A stretch of DNA of 64,000 nt from Serratia liquefaciens ATCC 27592 (GTDB lineage: Bacteria > Pseudomonadota > Gammaproteobacteria > Enterobacterales > Enterobacteriaceae). The stretch lies in the NCBI RefSeq assembly GCF_000422085.1, contig NC_021741.1, positions 434,001-498,000 on the forward strand. The letters run 5' to 3'. The translations under genes and the position numbers were made by a program. Positions 1 through 7,155 of the stretch are shown here, piece by piece (position 1 is the stretch's first letter; each line of letters begins with the position of its first letter). The notes below the pieces were generated by a model. It saw only the letters and a list, made by a program, of their open reading frames with translations, did no database searches and was not told the DNA's origin.

Positions 1-243
1 CATATGATCCGCACGCGCAAAATACCGTTTATCCAGAGCCGTCCTTCATGGCCGCTGTGCATGATGACCCTGCTGGTCATCGTTACCGGCATCGGCCTGA
101 CCTTCTCGCCGTTGGCCGGATTCTTGCAGCTACAGGCATTGCCGCTCGGCTACTTCCCGTGGCTGGTGCTGATCCTGACCGGCTATATGGTGCTGACCCA
201 GTGCGTGAAAGGCTGGTTTGTGCGCCGTTACGGCTGGCAGTAA
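1..243 (+). CDS. mgtA: Mg2+-transporting P-type ATPase MgtA, C-terminal end (partial)
   Basis: This is the last 80 codons of a gene that enters from the left edge; the frame is open at base 1. The peptide contains HMIRTRKIPFIQS, PLAGFLQLQALPLGYFPW and ends in RRYGWQ, the C-terminal signature of MgtA, the inner-membrane P3-type ATPase that imports Mg2+. Two hydrophobic stretches are the last membrane helices of that family. The catalytic DKTGT and ATP-binding domains lie outside the window, and so does any Mg2+-sensing leader. A GC-rich hairpin follows the stop. Identification is by remembered similarity to E. coli and Salmonella MgtA. Confidence 0.9.
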   Translation, partial: HMIRTRKIPFIQSRPSWPLCMMTLLVIVTGIGLTFSPLAGFLQLQALPLGYFPWLVLILTGYMVLTQCVKGWFVRRYGWQ

Positions 244-249
244 TCGCTG

Positions 250-275
250 CGCCCCTCTTTCGCCTGGAAGAGGGG
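250..275 (+). terminator. Hairpin after mgtA
   Basis: A 9-bp stem (GCCCCTCTT / AAGAGGGGC) with an 8-nt loop starts six bases after the mgtA stop. It lacks a clear T-run, so it may terminate weakly or only stabilise the mRNA end. Confidence 0.5.
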
Positions 276-365
276 CATCTGTGATCCAACCCGGCTTTTC
301 ACCCTTGTCGTTGGACATCTGTCCTGTGCTCAGTCTTTATTTACAGCTTAGCTGTCTTCCCCTTT

Positions 366-480
366 GCCTTTCAAACTACCGCGTTGTTGGCTGCACGTCC
401 TCACCCTAGTCACTTAGCAAATCTAAGCTCCCAGGGATTCAGACGCTTGCCGCCTGGCGGTAATTTGAAATTCGTTGGGG
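366..480. repeat. ERIC (IRU) element, copy 1, diverged
   Basis: The core CCTAGTCACTTAGCAAATCT then AAGCTCCCAGGG matches the ERIC central palindrome (CCCCAGTCACTTA...TAAGCTCCTGGGG) with several changes. The outer arms TTTCAA and GAAATTCGTTGGG are also recognisable. It lies between mgtA and the hexosaminidase gene. Copies 2 and 3 are closer to consensus. Confidence 0.75.
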
Positions 481-515
481 GAGCAATTGATATTTTTTCC
501 TCTGAGGAATTTCTG

Positions 516-2909
516 ATGCACAGAACTTTGCGTTATACGCTACTGGCTTCATCGTTATTGCTTTCCCTGGGCGCGCTGGCGCAGCCGGCCGGCGATCTGC
601 CGCTAATGCCCTGGCCGCAGCAGGTTGAACTGACTCAGCCGGCGGGCAAGCTGGTGCTGGATCACCGTTTGTCGATTAGCCTGCAGGGGGACGATCTGGA
701 CGATGCGCTGCAGCGCTGGCGCCAACGTATTGAGCTGCAAACCGGCTGGACACTGGTGCCGCAGGCCGAAAAAGCCACGGGCGTGGTCATCAAGGTGAAT
801 ATCAAAGATAAGGTGGCGGCGCAGCCGCTGCCGGGGAGCGATGAAAGCTATAAATTGACGGTGACGCCGCAGGGGGTAACGCTGGCAGCCAATACCCGTT
901 TCGGCGCGTTGCGCGGCATGGAAACCCTGCTGCAATTGGTGCAGACCGACGGGCAGAACACCTTCCTGCCGTTGGTGAGCATTACCGACGTACCGCGTTT
1001 CCCGTGGCGCGGTGTGCTGCTGGATTCGGCACGTCATTTCCTGCCGTTGGCGGACATTCTGCGTCAGCTCGACGGCATGGCGGCGGCCAAACTCAACGTG
1101 TTCCACTGGCACCTGACCGACGATCAGGGCTGGCGCTTTGCCTCCGAGCGCTATCCTAAACTGCAACAGCAGGCCAGCGACGGCCAGTTCTACACACGCG
1201 AACAGATGCAACAGGTAGTGGCTTACGCTAGCGCGCGCGGTATCCGGGTAGTACCTGAAATCGATCTGCCTGGCCATGCTTCCAGCATCGCCGTGGCCTA
1301 CCCGGAATTGATGAGCGCGCCGGGCCCGTATTCGATGGAGCGCAAGTGGGGTGTGCATCTGCCGACGCTGGATCCGACCCGCGATGAAGTTTATCGGTTT
1401 GTTGACGCCATCATTGGCGAACTGGCTGCGATCTTCCCCGATCCTTATTTGCATATTGGCGGTGATGAGGTTGATGCCAGCCAGTGGAAGCAATCCAAAA
1501 CCATTCAGGCCTTTATGCAGCAGCACCAGTTGGCGGACACCCATGCGCTGCAGGCCTACTTCAATCAGAAGCTGGAGAAAATCCTCGAACAGCATCAGCG
1601 TCAGATGGTGGGTTGGGATGAGATCTATCATCCGTCGCTGCCGCGCAGCATTGTCATCCAGTCCTGGCAGGGGCAGGATTCGCTCGGCGCCAGCGCACAG
1701 GACGGTTACCAGGGCATTCTGTCTACCGGTTTTTACCTCGATCAACCGCAAAGCGCGGCCTATCACTATCGCAATGAGATCCTGCCGCAGCCGCTGGGCG
1801 TCGACACCGAGGTACAGCCGGATGAAAAGGCGCAAAGCTGGCAGTTCAGCATGCCGCGGCTGAAGGGCAGCGCGGTAGAAGGCAGTTTTACCCTGATTGA
1901 AGGTAAGCAGGGCTGGCGGGGTTTTATCGATTTCAACGGTAAATCGCGCCGTGCGCTGCACGAAATCGTCTGGCGTTCTCCGCAGCAGGTGAGCTTCCGG
2001 CTCGACAGCTGGATGGGGGATACCCGCCCGGTATTTACCCTGAGCCAGGACCAGCTCAGTGGCTATACGCTGGTGGGCAACGTGCGTTACCCGACCACTG
2101 GCAGCAAGCTGACGGCGATCCCGGAGAGCAAGATGCCGGTGGTGCCGGAGACGAAGCAGCAGGCCAATATTCTCGGCGGTGAGGCGGCGCTGTGGGCGGA
2201 AAACATCAGGGCGCCGATCCTCGATCTCAAACTCTGGCCGCGTGGGTTCGCGGTGGCGGAGCGCTTGTGGTCTGCGCAGGACGTGACCGATGAAAATAAT
2301 ATGTACCGCAGGCTGGCGGCAGTCGATGCCTGGTCGGTGGTGTCGGTGGGGTTGCAACAGCATGCGGAAACCGCACGCGAGTTCACCCGGTTGGCAAACA
2401 GCGTGACGATAGCACCGCTGCAAACCCTGGCAGAAGCGGTGGAGCCGGGCCAGTACTACACTCGACAGCATCTGAAATTCAAAGCCGGTAACTATCACCA
2501 GTTCGAACCGCTGAACCGTTTTGCCGATGCACTGCCGGCGGAAAGCAACGCGGTGCGCGAGATGGGCATGCAGGTTGCGGCGTTAGTGAAGGACCGCAAC
2601 GATCGTGCTGCAGCGCAGGCGTTGCGCGAACGTTTACAACGCTGGCAGCTCAATACCGCACCGGTAAAAACGGTGATTGCCGGTAACCGGCTGATGCAGG
2701 ATCTGGCACCGGTGGCGCAGGATGTCGGCGCGCTGTCCACGCTGGGGCTGATGCTGTTGGAGCGTTATCAACAGGGCAAACCGCTGAGCAAGGCAGAAGC
2801 GGCCCAGATACAGCAGCAATTGGACGCGGCGGCGCAGATACGCGACGAAGTGGTGATTGCGGCGGTCTATCCGCTGGAAGCGCTTTTGCGCGCCAGCGCT
2901 ATCGAATGA
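516..2909 (+). CDS. Secreted beta-N-acetylhexosaminidase (GH20, chitobiase-like)
   Basis: Predicted to hydrolyse terminal beta-linked GlcNAc or GalNAc from chitobiose and other chito-oligosaccharides in the periplasm. Residues 1-22 form a signal peptide (hydrophobic core, ALA at the cleavage site). A GH20b-like N-terminal domain follows, then the GH20 TIM barrel with FPWRGVLLDSARHF, NVFHWHLTDDQGW and the catalytic Asp-Glu pair in HIGGDEVDAS (residues 317-318). The length of 797 aa fits bacterial GH20 chitobiases. The start at 516 is chosen because TGAGGAA lies just upstream and the signal peptide begins there; the frame stays open 44 codons further upstream but that part has no protein-like character. 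It stands alone; no chitinase gene is adjacent. Substrate range cannot be read from the sequence. Confidence 0.92.
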   Translation: MHRTLRYTLLASSLLLSLGALAQPAGDLPLMPWPQQVELTQPAGKLVLDHRLSISLQGDDLDDALQRWRQRIELQTGWTLVPQAEKATGVVIKVNIKDKVAAQPLPGSDESYKLTVTPQGVTLAANTRFGALRGMETLLQLVQTDGQNTFLPLVSITDVPRFPWRGVLLDSARHFLPLADILRQLDGMAAAKLNVFHWHLTDDQGWRFASERYPKLQQQASDGQFYTREQMQQVVAYASARGIRVVPEIDLPGHASSIAVAYPELMSAPGPYSMERKWGVHLPTLDPTRDEVYRFVDAIIGELAAIFPDPYLHIGGDEVDASQWKQSKTIQAFMQQHQLADTHALQAYFNQKLEKILEQHQRQMVGWDEIYHPSLPRSIVIQSWQGQDSLGASAQDGYQGILSTGFYLDQPQSAAYHYRNEILPQPLGVDTEVQPDEKAQSWQFSMPRLKGSAVEGSFTLIEGKQGWRGFIDFNGKSRRALHEIVWRSPQQVSFRLDSWMGDTRPVFTLSQDQLSGYTLVGNVRYPTTGSKLTAIPESKMPVVPETKQQANILGGEAALWAENIRAPILDLKLWPRGFAVAERLWSAQDVTDENNMYRRLAAVDAWSVVSVGLQQHAETAREFTRLANSVTIAPLQTLAEAVEPGQYYTRQHLKFKAGNYHQFEPLNRFADALPAESNAVREMGMQVAALVKDRNDRAAAQALRERLQRWQLNTAPVKTVIAGNRLMQDLAPVAQDVGALSTLGLMLLERYQQGKPLSKAEAAQIQQQLDAAAQIRDEVVIAAVYPLEALLRASAIE

Positions 2910-2928
2910 GGTAAGTCAGCATATGTAG

Positions 2929-2948
2929 GGGCTCAGCATGCTGAGCCC
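2929..2948. terminator. Perfect 20-bp palindrome between convergent genes
   Basis: GGGCTCAGCATGCTGAGCCC is a perfect palindrome between the hexosaminidase stop and the Anbu stop on the other strand. It could form a bidirectional terminator hairpin, although no long T-run follows. Its AGCATGCT centre recurs in other intergenic hairpins of this window. Confidence 0.55.
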
Positions 2949-2955
2949 GCAAAAC

Positions 2956-3684
2956 CTACAGTTGCAGCGGCGGCAACTGTTTGAAAATACTGACCAGCCC
3001 TTCGCCCCAGCCTTTACGGATGGCGCTAAAATGCGGGTGATCTTCGGTGATACGGTACTGCTGCGCACTGCTAAAGCTGTCGCGCGGGTAGATCATCACG
3101 TCGAGCGGCAGGCCGACCGACAGGTTGCTGCGCAGCGTCGAATCCAGAGAGATCAGCGCGCACTGCATCGCCTGTTCCAGCGGGGTGTCGTAGGTCAGTA
3201 CCCGATCGATAATCGGTTTGCCGTATTTGCTTTCGCCAATCTGGAAATAGGGCGTATCGCGGGTGGCCTCGATAAAGTTACCCTGCGGGTAAATATGGAA
3301 TAGCCGCATCTCTTCACCGCTGATCTGGCCGCCGAGCAGCAGGCTGCAGCTAAAGTCGGTCGTGCTGCCGCTTTGCTGGGCTTCGCTGTCGCGTTGGATC
3401 ACTTCCCGCACCGTTTCGCCCACCAGCGTGGCGGCTTCGTACATGCTCGGTGCGTTCAGCAGGTTCAGGCGTTCGGGATCTTTGCTGCGGCGCTGTAGCA
3501 GGCTGATGATGCTCTGAGTGGTCGCCAGGTTGCCGGCGCTTTGCAACACCAGCATGCGTTCACCGTCCTGCTGAAACACGTGCAGTTTGCGGAAGGTGGA
3601 AATATGATCCACGCCGGCATTGGTGCGCGAATCGGAAGCAAAGACCAGCCCGGAAGACAAGCGCATGGCCACACAATAGGTCAT
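2956..3684 (-). CDS. Anbu, ancestral beta-subunit (proteasome/HslV-related) peptidase
   Basis: A 242-aa member of the Ntn-hydrolase proteasome superfamily. The start at 3684 gives MTYCVAMRLSSGLVFASDSR; removal of Met would expose Thr as the N-terminal nucleophile, as in Anbu and HslV. The SDSRTNAG motif and the later Lys region match the beta-subunit fold. It is the last gene of a run with a transglutaminase-like, an alpha-E and a circularly permuted ATP-grasp gene, a neighbourhood typical of Anbu loci. The longer start at 3699 would bury the Thr, which is why the shorter one was chosen. Anbu forms large self-compartmentalised assemblies in other bacteria; the physiological substrate is unknown. 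Confidence 0.87.
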   Translation of the reverse strand: MTYCVAMRLSSGLVFASDSRTNAGVDHISTFRKLHVFQQDGERMLVLQSAGNLATTQSIISLLQRRSKDPERLNLLNAPSMYEAATLVGETVREVIQRDSEAQQSGSTTDFSCSLLLGGQISGEEMRLFHIYPQGNFIEATRDTPYFQIGESKYGKPIIDRVLTYDTPLEQAMQCALISLDSTLRSNLSVGLPLDVMIYPRDSFSSAQQYRITEDHPHFSAIRKGWGEGLVSIFKQLPPLQL

Positions 3685-3759
3685 ACCACAATCCCTCAAA
3701 ACGATACTGGCACGCCGCCAACCGCCAGCGTGCCGTAAACCTTGGTTTTCGGCAAGAGG

Positions 3760-4554
3760 CTACTGGCCGGTTGGCATCATCTGCACTTCGGCGATGGTCT
3801 GCATGTTCTCGCAGCCGCCGCCGAGCCGCATCCCGCGTACCGGGCAGGCGTCGAGATAGTCGATGCCTACCGCCAGCTTAAGGTGTTGATTCGGCAGGCG
3901 GGTATTGTTGGTGACGTCAAAGCTGTGCCAGCGGTCGTCGACCCAGGCCTCGGCCCAGGCGTGGGTGGCGACGTGGGCGGAGTCTTCGCTGTAAAGATAG
4001 CCGCTGACATAGCGCGCCGGAATGTTCAGGCTGCGGCAGCAGGCCAAAAATACGTGGGTATGATCCTGACAGACGCCGGTGCCGGTCGCGAATGCCTGTG
4101 CCGCGCTGTCGGTGACACTCGTTGACCCTGGGGTGTACGGCATTTTGAGCAGCAGCTCGCCCATCAGATTTTCCAGCCCGTCCAGCACCGCCTGCGGTTG
4201 GTAGTAGCGCAGGGCGAAGGCCTGGATCGCGCTGTCGGGTTGGGTCAGCGGGCTGTGGCGCAGGAAGACCAGCGGCGACAAATGCCCCATCACCTGATCT
4301 TCGGCACCGTCTTCAATTTCCACCACGCCGTGGGCCTGAATGCTGATGGCCTGGTGCGGGTGATCCAGCGTCAGCACGTGCAGCACGTTGCCGAAGGCAT
4401 CGGTGGTGCGCACCGCATCTTCCGGCAGCGTCAACTGCCATGAAATAATGCGCTGATGCTCCGAATCCTGCGGCGTCAGGCGCAGATACTGAGTGCTGCG
4501 CTGCACCTGCTGGGCATAGGTATAGTGGGTGTTGTGCTCAATGTTCAGTTTCAT
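3760..4554 (-). CDS. Transglutaminase-like cysteine peptidase (Anbu operon)
   Basis: A 264-aa protein with an N-terminal beta-rich region (MKLNIEHNTHYTYAQQVQRS) and a transglutaminase-like core. The likely triad is visible: Cys in GTGVCQDHTHVF, His in ATHAWAEAW and Asp in SFDVTNN. It overlaps the upstream alpha-E gene by 4 nt (ATGA), so translation is probably coupled. The 75-nt gap to Anbu downstream contains a short GGCACGC/GCGTGCC hairpin that could trim expression of the last gene. Family members are thought to act as peptidases or amidases on peptide products; the actual reaction here is unknown. Confidence 0.85.
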   Translation of the reverse strand: MKLNIEHNTHYTYAQQVQRSTQYLRLTPQDSEHQRIISWQLTLPEDAVRTTDAFGNVLHVLTLDHPHQAISIQAHGVVEIEDGAEDQVMGHLSPLVFLRHSPLTQPDSAIQAFALRYYQPQAVLDGLENLMGELLLKMPYTPGSTSVTDSAAQAFATGTGVCQDHTHVFLACCRSLNIPARYVSGYLYSEDSAHVATHAWAEAWVDDRWHSFDVTNNTRLPNQHLKLAVGIDYLDACPVRGMRLGGGCENMQTIAEVQMMPTGQ

Positions 4555-5480
4555 TGCGCCTCCAGATAAGTGTGATGGATGCTCTCCGCGATGCCGCCAA
4601 TCTGGCCGAGAAACGCGTCCAGCCAGTCGTTCAACCCGACCTTGTTCAGATCTTTCATGCTGCTAAAGCGCAGCTCGGCGTGCAGCGTATGCGCCAGCCG
4701 GCGCGGCTGATTGGCACTGTTGCCGCCAATTTGCTCCAGCTGTTGCACCAGATCGCCGACGCAGGCCAGCAAGGAGCGGGGGATTTCATTACGCAGGATC
4801 ATCAGTTCGGCAATGGTGTCCCGACTGAGCTGCTGCTTGTAGATGCTGTGGTAGGCTTCGCGTGCGCTCACTGCACGCAACAGCGTGTCCATGCGGTAAT
4901 ATTCGCGCACCGGGTCGCCGTCGCTGTCCATCAGCGAGTTCTTGACCCCTAACAGACGGGCAGTGCTGTCTGCGCGCTCCAGCAGGGTGCCGAGACGGAT
5001 AAAGCACATGGCGTCGCTGCGCAGCAAAGTGCCGAACATCGCACCGCGAAACAGGTGAGAACGTTCCTTCACCCAGTCGAAAAAGCCATCCGCGCCCACT
5101 GACCCTATGCCCTGACGGCGGATCAGCTTCATTTCGATCCAGGTGGCGTTGATGCATTCCCAGACCTCGGAAGACAGGCTGCCGCGCACCGCATGGGCGT
5201 TGTTCCAGCCCATTTGCAGGCAGCTGTAAATGCTGCTGTGGTTACGGCTGTCGAGCGCAAAAAAGCTCACCAGATTGGCCATCGTCAGGTCTGGGTAGGC
5301 GGCGGCATACAGCTGTCCGGTACTGGTCAGATTGAGCGGTACCTGCAGATCCTGATCCTCGCTGTCGCGGATCGGCATCATCGACAGCTTGTTGGTGACG
5401 TCGAGCACCCGGGCGATGCTTTCCGCCCGCTCCAGATAGCGGGCCATCCAATAGAGTTCACTGGCAGTTCGGCTCAGCAT
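4551..5480 (-). CDS. Alpha-E domain protein (DUF403), Anbu operon
   Basis: A 309-aa, largely helical protein beginning MLSRTASELYWMARYLERAESIARVLDV, the conserved N-terminus of the alpha-E family. It is nearly always encoded beside a circularly permuted ATP-grasp protein and a transglutaminase-like protein, as here. It overlaps the ATP-grasp gene by 7 nt and the transglutaminase gene by 4 nt, so the three are almost certainly one transcription unit. The family's function has not been established; by context it is a partner of the ATP-grasp ligase in making a peptide-like product. Confidence 0.87.
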   Translation of the reverse strand: MLSRTASELYWMARYLERAESIARVLDVTNKLSMMPIRDSEDQDLQVPLNLTSTGQLYAAAYPDLTMANLVSFFALDSRNHSSIYSCLQMGWNNAHAVRGSLSSEVWECINATWIEMKLIRRQGIGSVGADGFFDWVKERSHLFRGAMFGTLLRSDAMCFIRLGTLLERADSTARLLGVKNSLMDSDGDPVREYYRMDTLLRAVSAREAYHSIYKQQLSRDTIAELMILRNEIPRSLLACVGDLVQQLEQIGGNSANQPRRLAHTLHAELRFSSMKDLNKVGLNDWLDAFLGQIGGIAESIHHTYLEAQ

Positions 5481-6910
5481 GCGTCGTCCTCCAACACCCA
5501 GGTATCCTTGGTTCCCCCGCCTTGCGACGAGTTGACCACCAGTGAGCCTTGCGCCAGCGCCACGCGCGTCAGGCCGCCTGGCACCAGGCGGATTTCCGCG
5601 CCGCTGAGGGCGAACGGCCGTAAATCGATATGTCGCGGCGCCAAGCCGTCGTTGACGAAGGTCGGGCAGGTCGACAGCGCCAGCGTGTTTTGCGCAATGT
5701 AGTTATGCGGCTTGGCCAGCAGCAGGCTGCGGAAGTGAGCGATTTCGTCTTTGGTCGCCGCCGGGCCAATCAGCATGCCGTAGCCGCCGGCACCGTGTAC
5801 CTCCTTCACCACCATCTGTTCCAGGTTCGCCAGCACGTACGACAGTTCATTCTTGTGGCGGCATTGCCAGGTGGGCACGTTATTGAGGATCGGCTCTTCC
5901 TGCAGGTAAAAACGCACCATGTCCGGCACGTACGGATAAATTGACTTGTCGTCGGCCACGCCGGTGCCGATGGCGTTGGCCAGCACCACGTTGCCGGCGC
6001 GGTATACCGACAGCAGGCCCGGCACGCCGAGCATCGAATCCGGGCGGAATGCCAACGGATCGAGGAAGGCGTCGTCCACCCGGCGGTAGATCACATCCAC
6101 CTTGCAAGGCCCGGCGGTGGTGCGCATAAAGACCGCCCCGTCCTTGACGAACAGGTCGGCGCTTTCCACCAGCTCAACCCCCATCTGCTGCGCCAGGAAG
6201 CTGTGTTCGAAGTAGGCACTGTTGAAGCGGCCCGGCGTCAGCACCACCACGGTAGGATCGTTGATCGGCGAGCTTTCACGCAGGGTTTGCAGCAGGTGCG
6301 ACGGGTAGCGCTCCACCGGCGCGATGCGTTGCTGAGCGAACAGCTCCGGGTACAGGCGCATCATCATTTTGCGGTTTTCCAGCATATAGGAAACACCGGA
6401 CGGGGTGCGCAGGTTGTCTTCCAGCACGTAATACTGGCCGTCACCGTTGCGTACCATATCCACGCCGACGATGTGCGCGTAAATATTGCGGTGCAGATCG
6501 ACCCCTTGCATGCAGGGTTGATATTGATCGTTGGCCAGCACCTGTTCCGCCGGAATGATCCCGGCTTTCAGAATGTGTTGTTGATGGTAAATATCGTGCA
6601 GAAAGGCGTTAAGCGCCTGTACGCGCTGGCGGATACCGCGATCGAGCATCGCCCACTCGCTGGCGGGTATGATGCGCGGTACGCTGTCGAACGGAATCAA
6701 GCGCTCAGCGCCGTCATCCTCACCATAAACGTTAAAGGTAATCCCCACCCGGTGAAACAGCAGCGCAGCCTCTTCCCTCTTGCGTTGAATGGCCTTTTGG
6801 TCAGCCTGTTGCAGCCAATGCCAGTAAGCCTCGTAGTGACCCCGGTGCTTACCCTCAGCCAGAAGCATCTCATCAAAAAACGGTGAAGCAGACAGATCGA
6901 TATTTAGCAT
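5474..6910 (-). CDS. Circularly permuted type 2 ATP-grasp protein (DUF404/DUF407)
   Basis: The first gene of the Anbu operon, 478 aa. Conserved stretches include the N-terminal FFDEML region, the GVDMVRNGDGQYYVLEDNLRTPSG segment with its Glu/Asn pair typical of ATP-grasp Mg-ATP sites, and VKEVHGAGGYGMLIGP. The family is expected to form peptide bonds using ATP. The start at 6910 is preferred because GAGG lies at good spacing; a second ATG directly upstream (6913) is possible, and the frame stays open upstream to 7033 without protein-like content. The predicted partner is the alpha-E protein. The substrate is unknown. Confidence 0.85.
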   Translation of the reverse strand: MLNIDLSASPFFDEMLLAEGKHRGHYEAYWHWLQQADQKAIQRKREEAALLFHRVGITFNVYGEDDGAERLIPFDSVPRIIPASEWAMLDRGIRQRVQALNAFLHDIYHQQHILKAGIIPAEQVLANDQYQPCMQGVDLHRNIYAHIVGVDMVRNGDGQYYVLEDNLRTPSGVSYMLENRKMMMRLYPELFAQQRIAPVERYPSHLLQTLRESSPINDPTVVVLTPGRFNSAYFEHSFLAQQMGVELVESADLFVKDGAVFMRTTAGPCKVDVIYRRVDDAFLDPLAFRPDSMLGVPGLLSVYRAGNVVLANAIGTGVADDKSIYPYVPDMVRFYLQEEPILNNVPTWQCRHKNELSYVLANLEQMVVKEVHGAGGYGMLIGPAATKDEIAHFRSLLLAKPHNYIAQNTLALSTCPTFVNDGLAPRHIDLRPFALSGAEIRLVPGGLTRVALAQGSLVVNSSQGGGTKDTWVLEDDAC

Positions 6911-7122
6911 CATCACCTCGTCGACATTGCAGGCTGTATACAGAACCAGCATAAAATGTGCCAAGGTGATAAAGGGGCGAAAATGGCGCGAAAACGCCGG
7001 CTCGCGGCAGGAAATGGCCCGCTTTGGGTGCAACCAAAGCGGGCGCTGCCTTAAAACGGGGCAAAACTGCGGCGCGTGTGGGTTGACTATGAGCAGTGAT
7101 GGCGCAACTCACCGGGCAAAGG

Positions 7123-7150
7123 ACGCGGGCGGGCCCTGAAGACCCGCCCT
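7123..7150 (-). terminator. GC-rich hairpin after the A-T-R gene
   Basis: GCGGGCGGGCC...GACCCGCCCT forms a strong stem just past the stop of the minus-strand A-T-R gene. The T-run is short, so factor-independent termination is likely but unproven. Confidence 0.5.
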
Positions 7151-7155
7151 GGTAT

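Noticed and set aside
603..2498. 631-codon open frame on the minus strand
   Set aside because: It lies entirely antisense to the GH20 gene, has His/Arg/Leu-rich composition typical of GC-rich shadow frames, and shows no domain.
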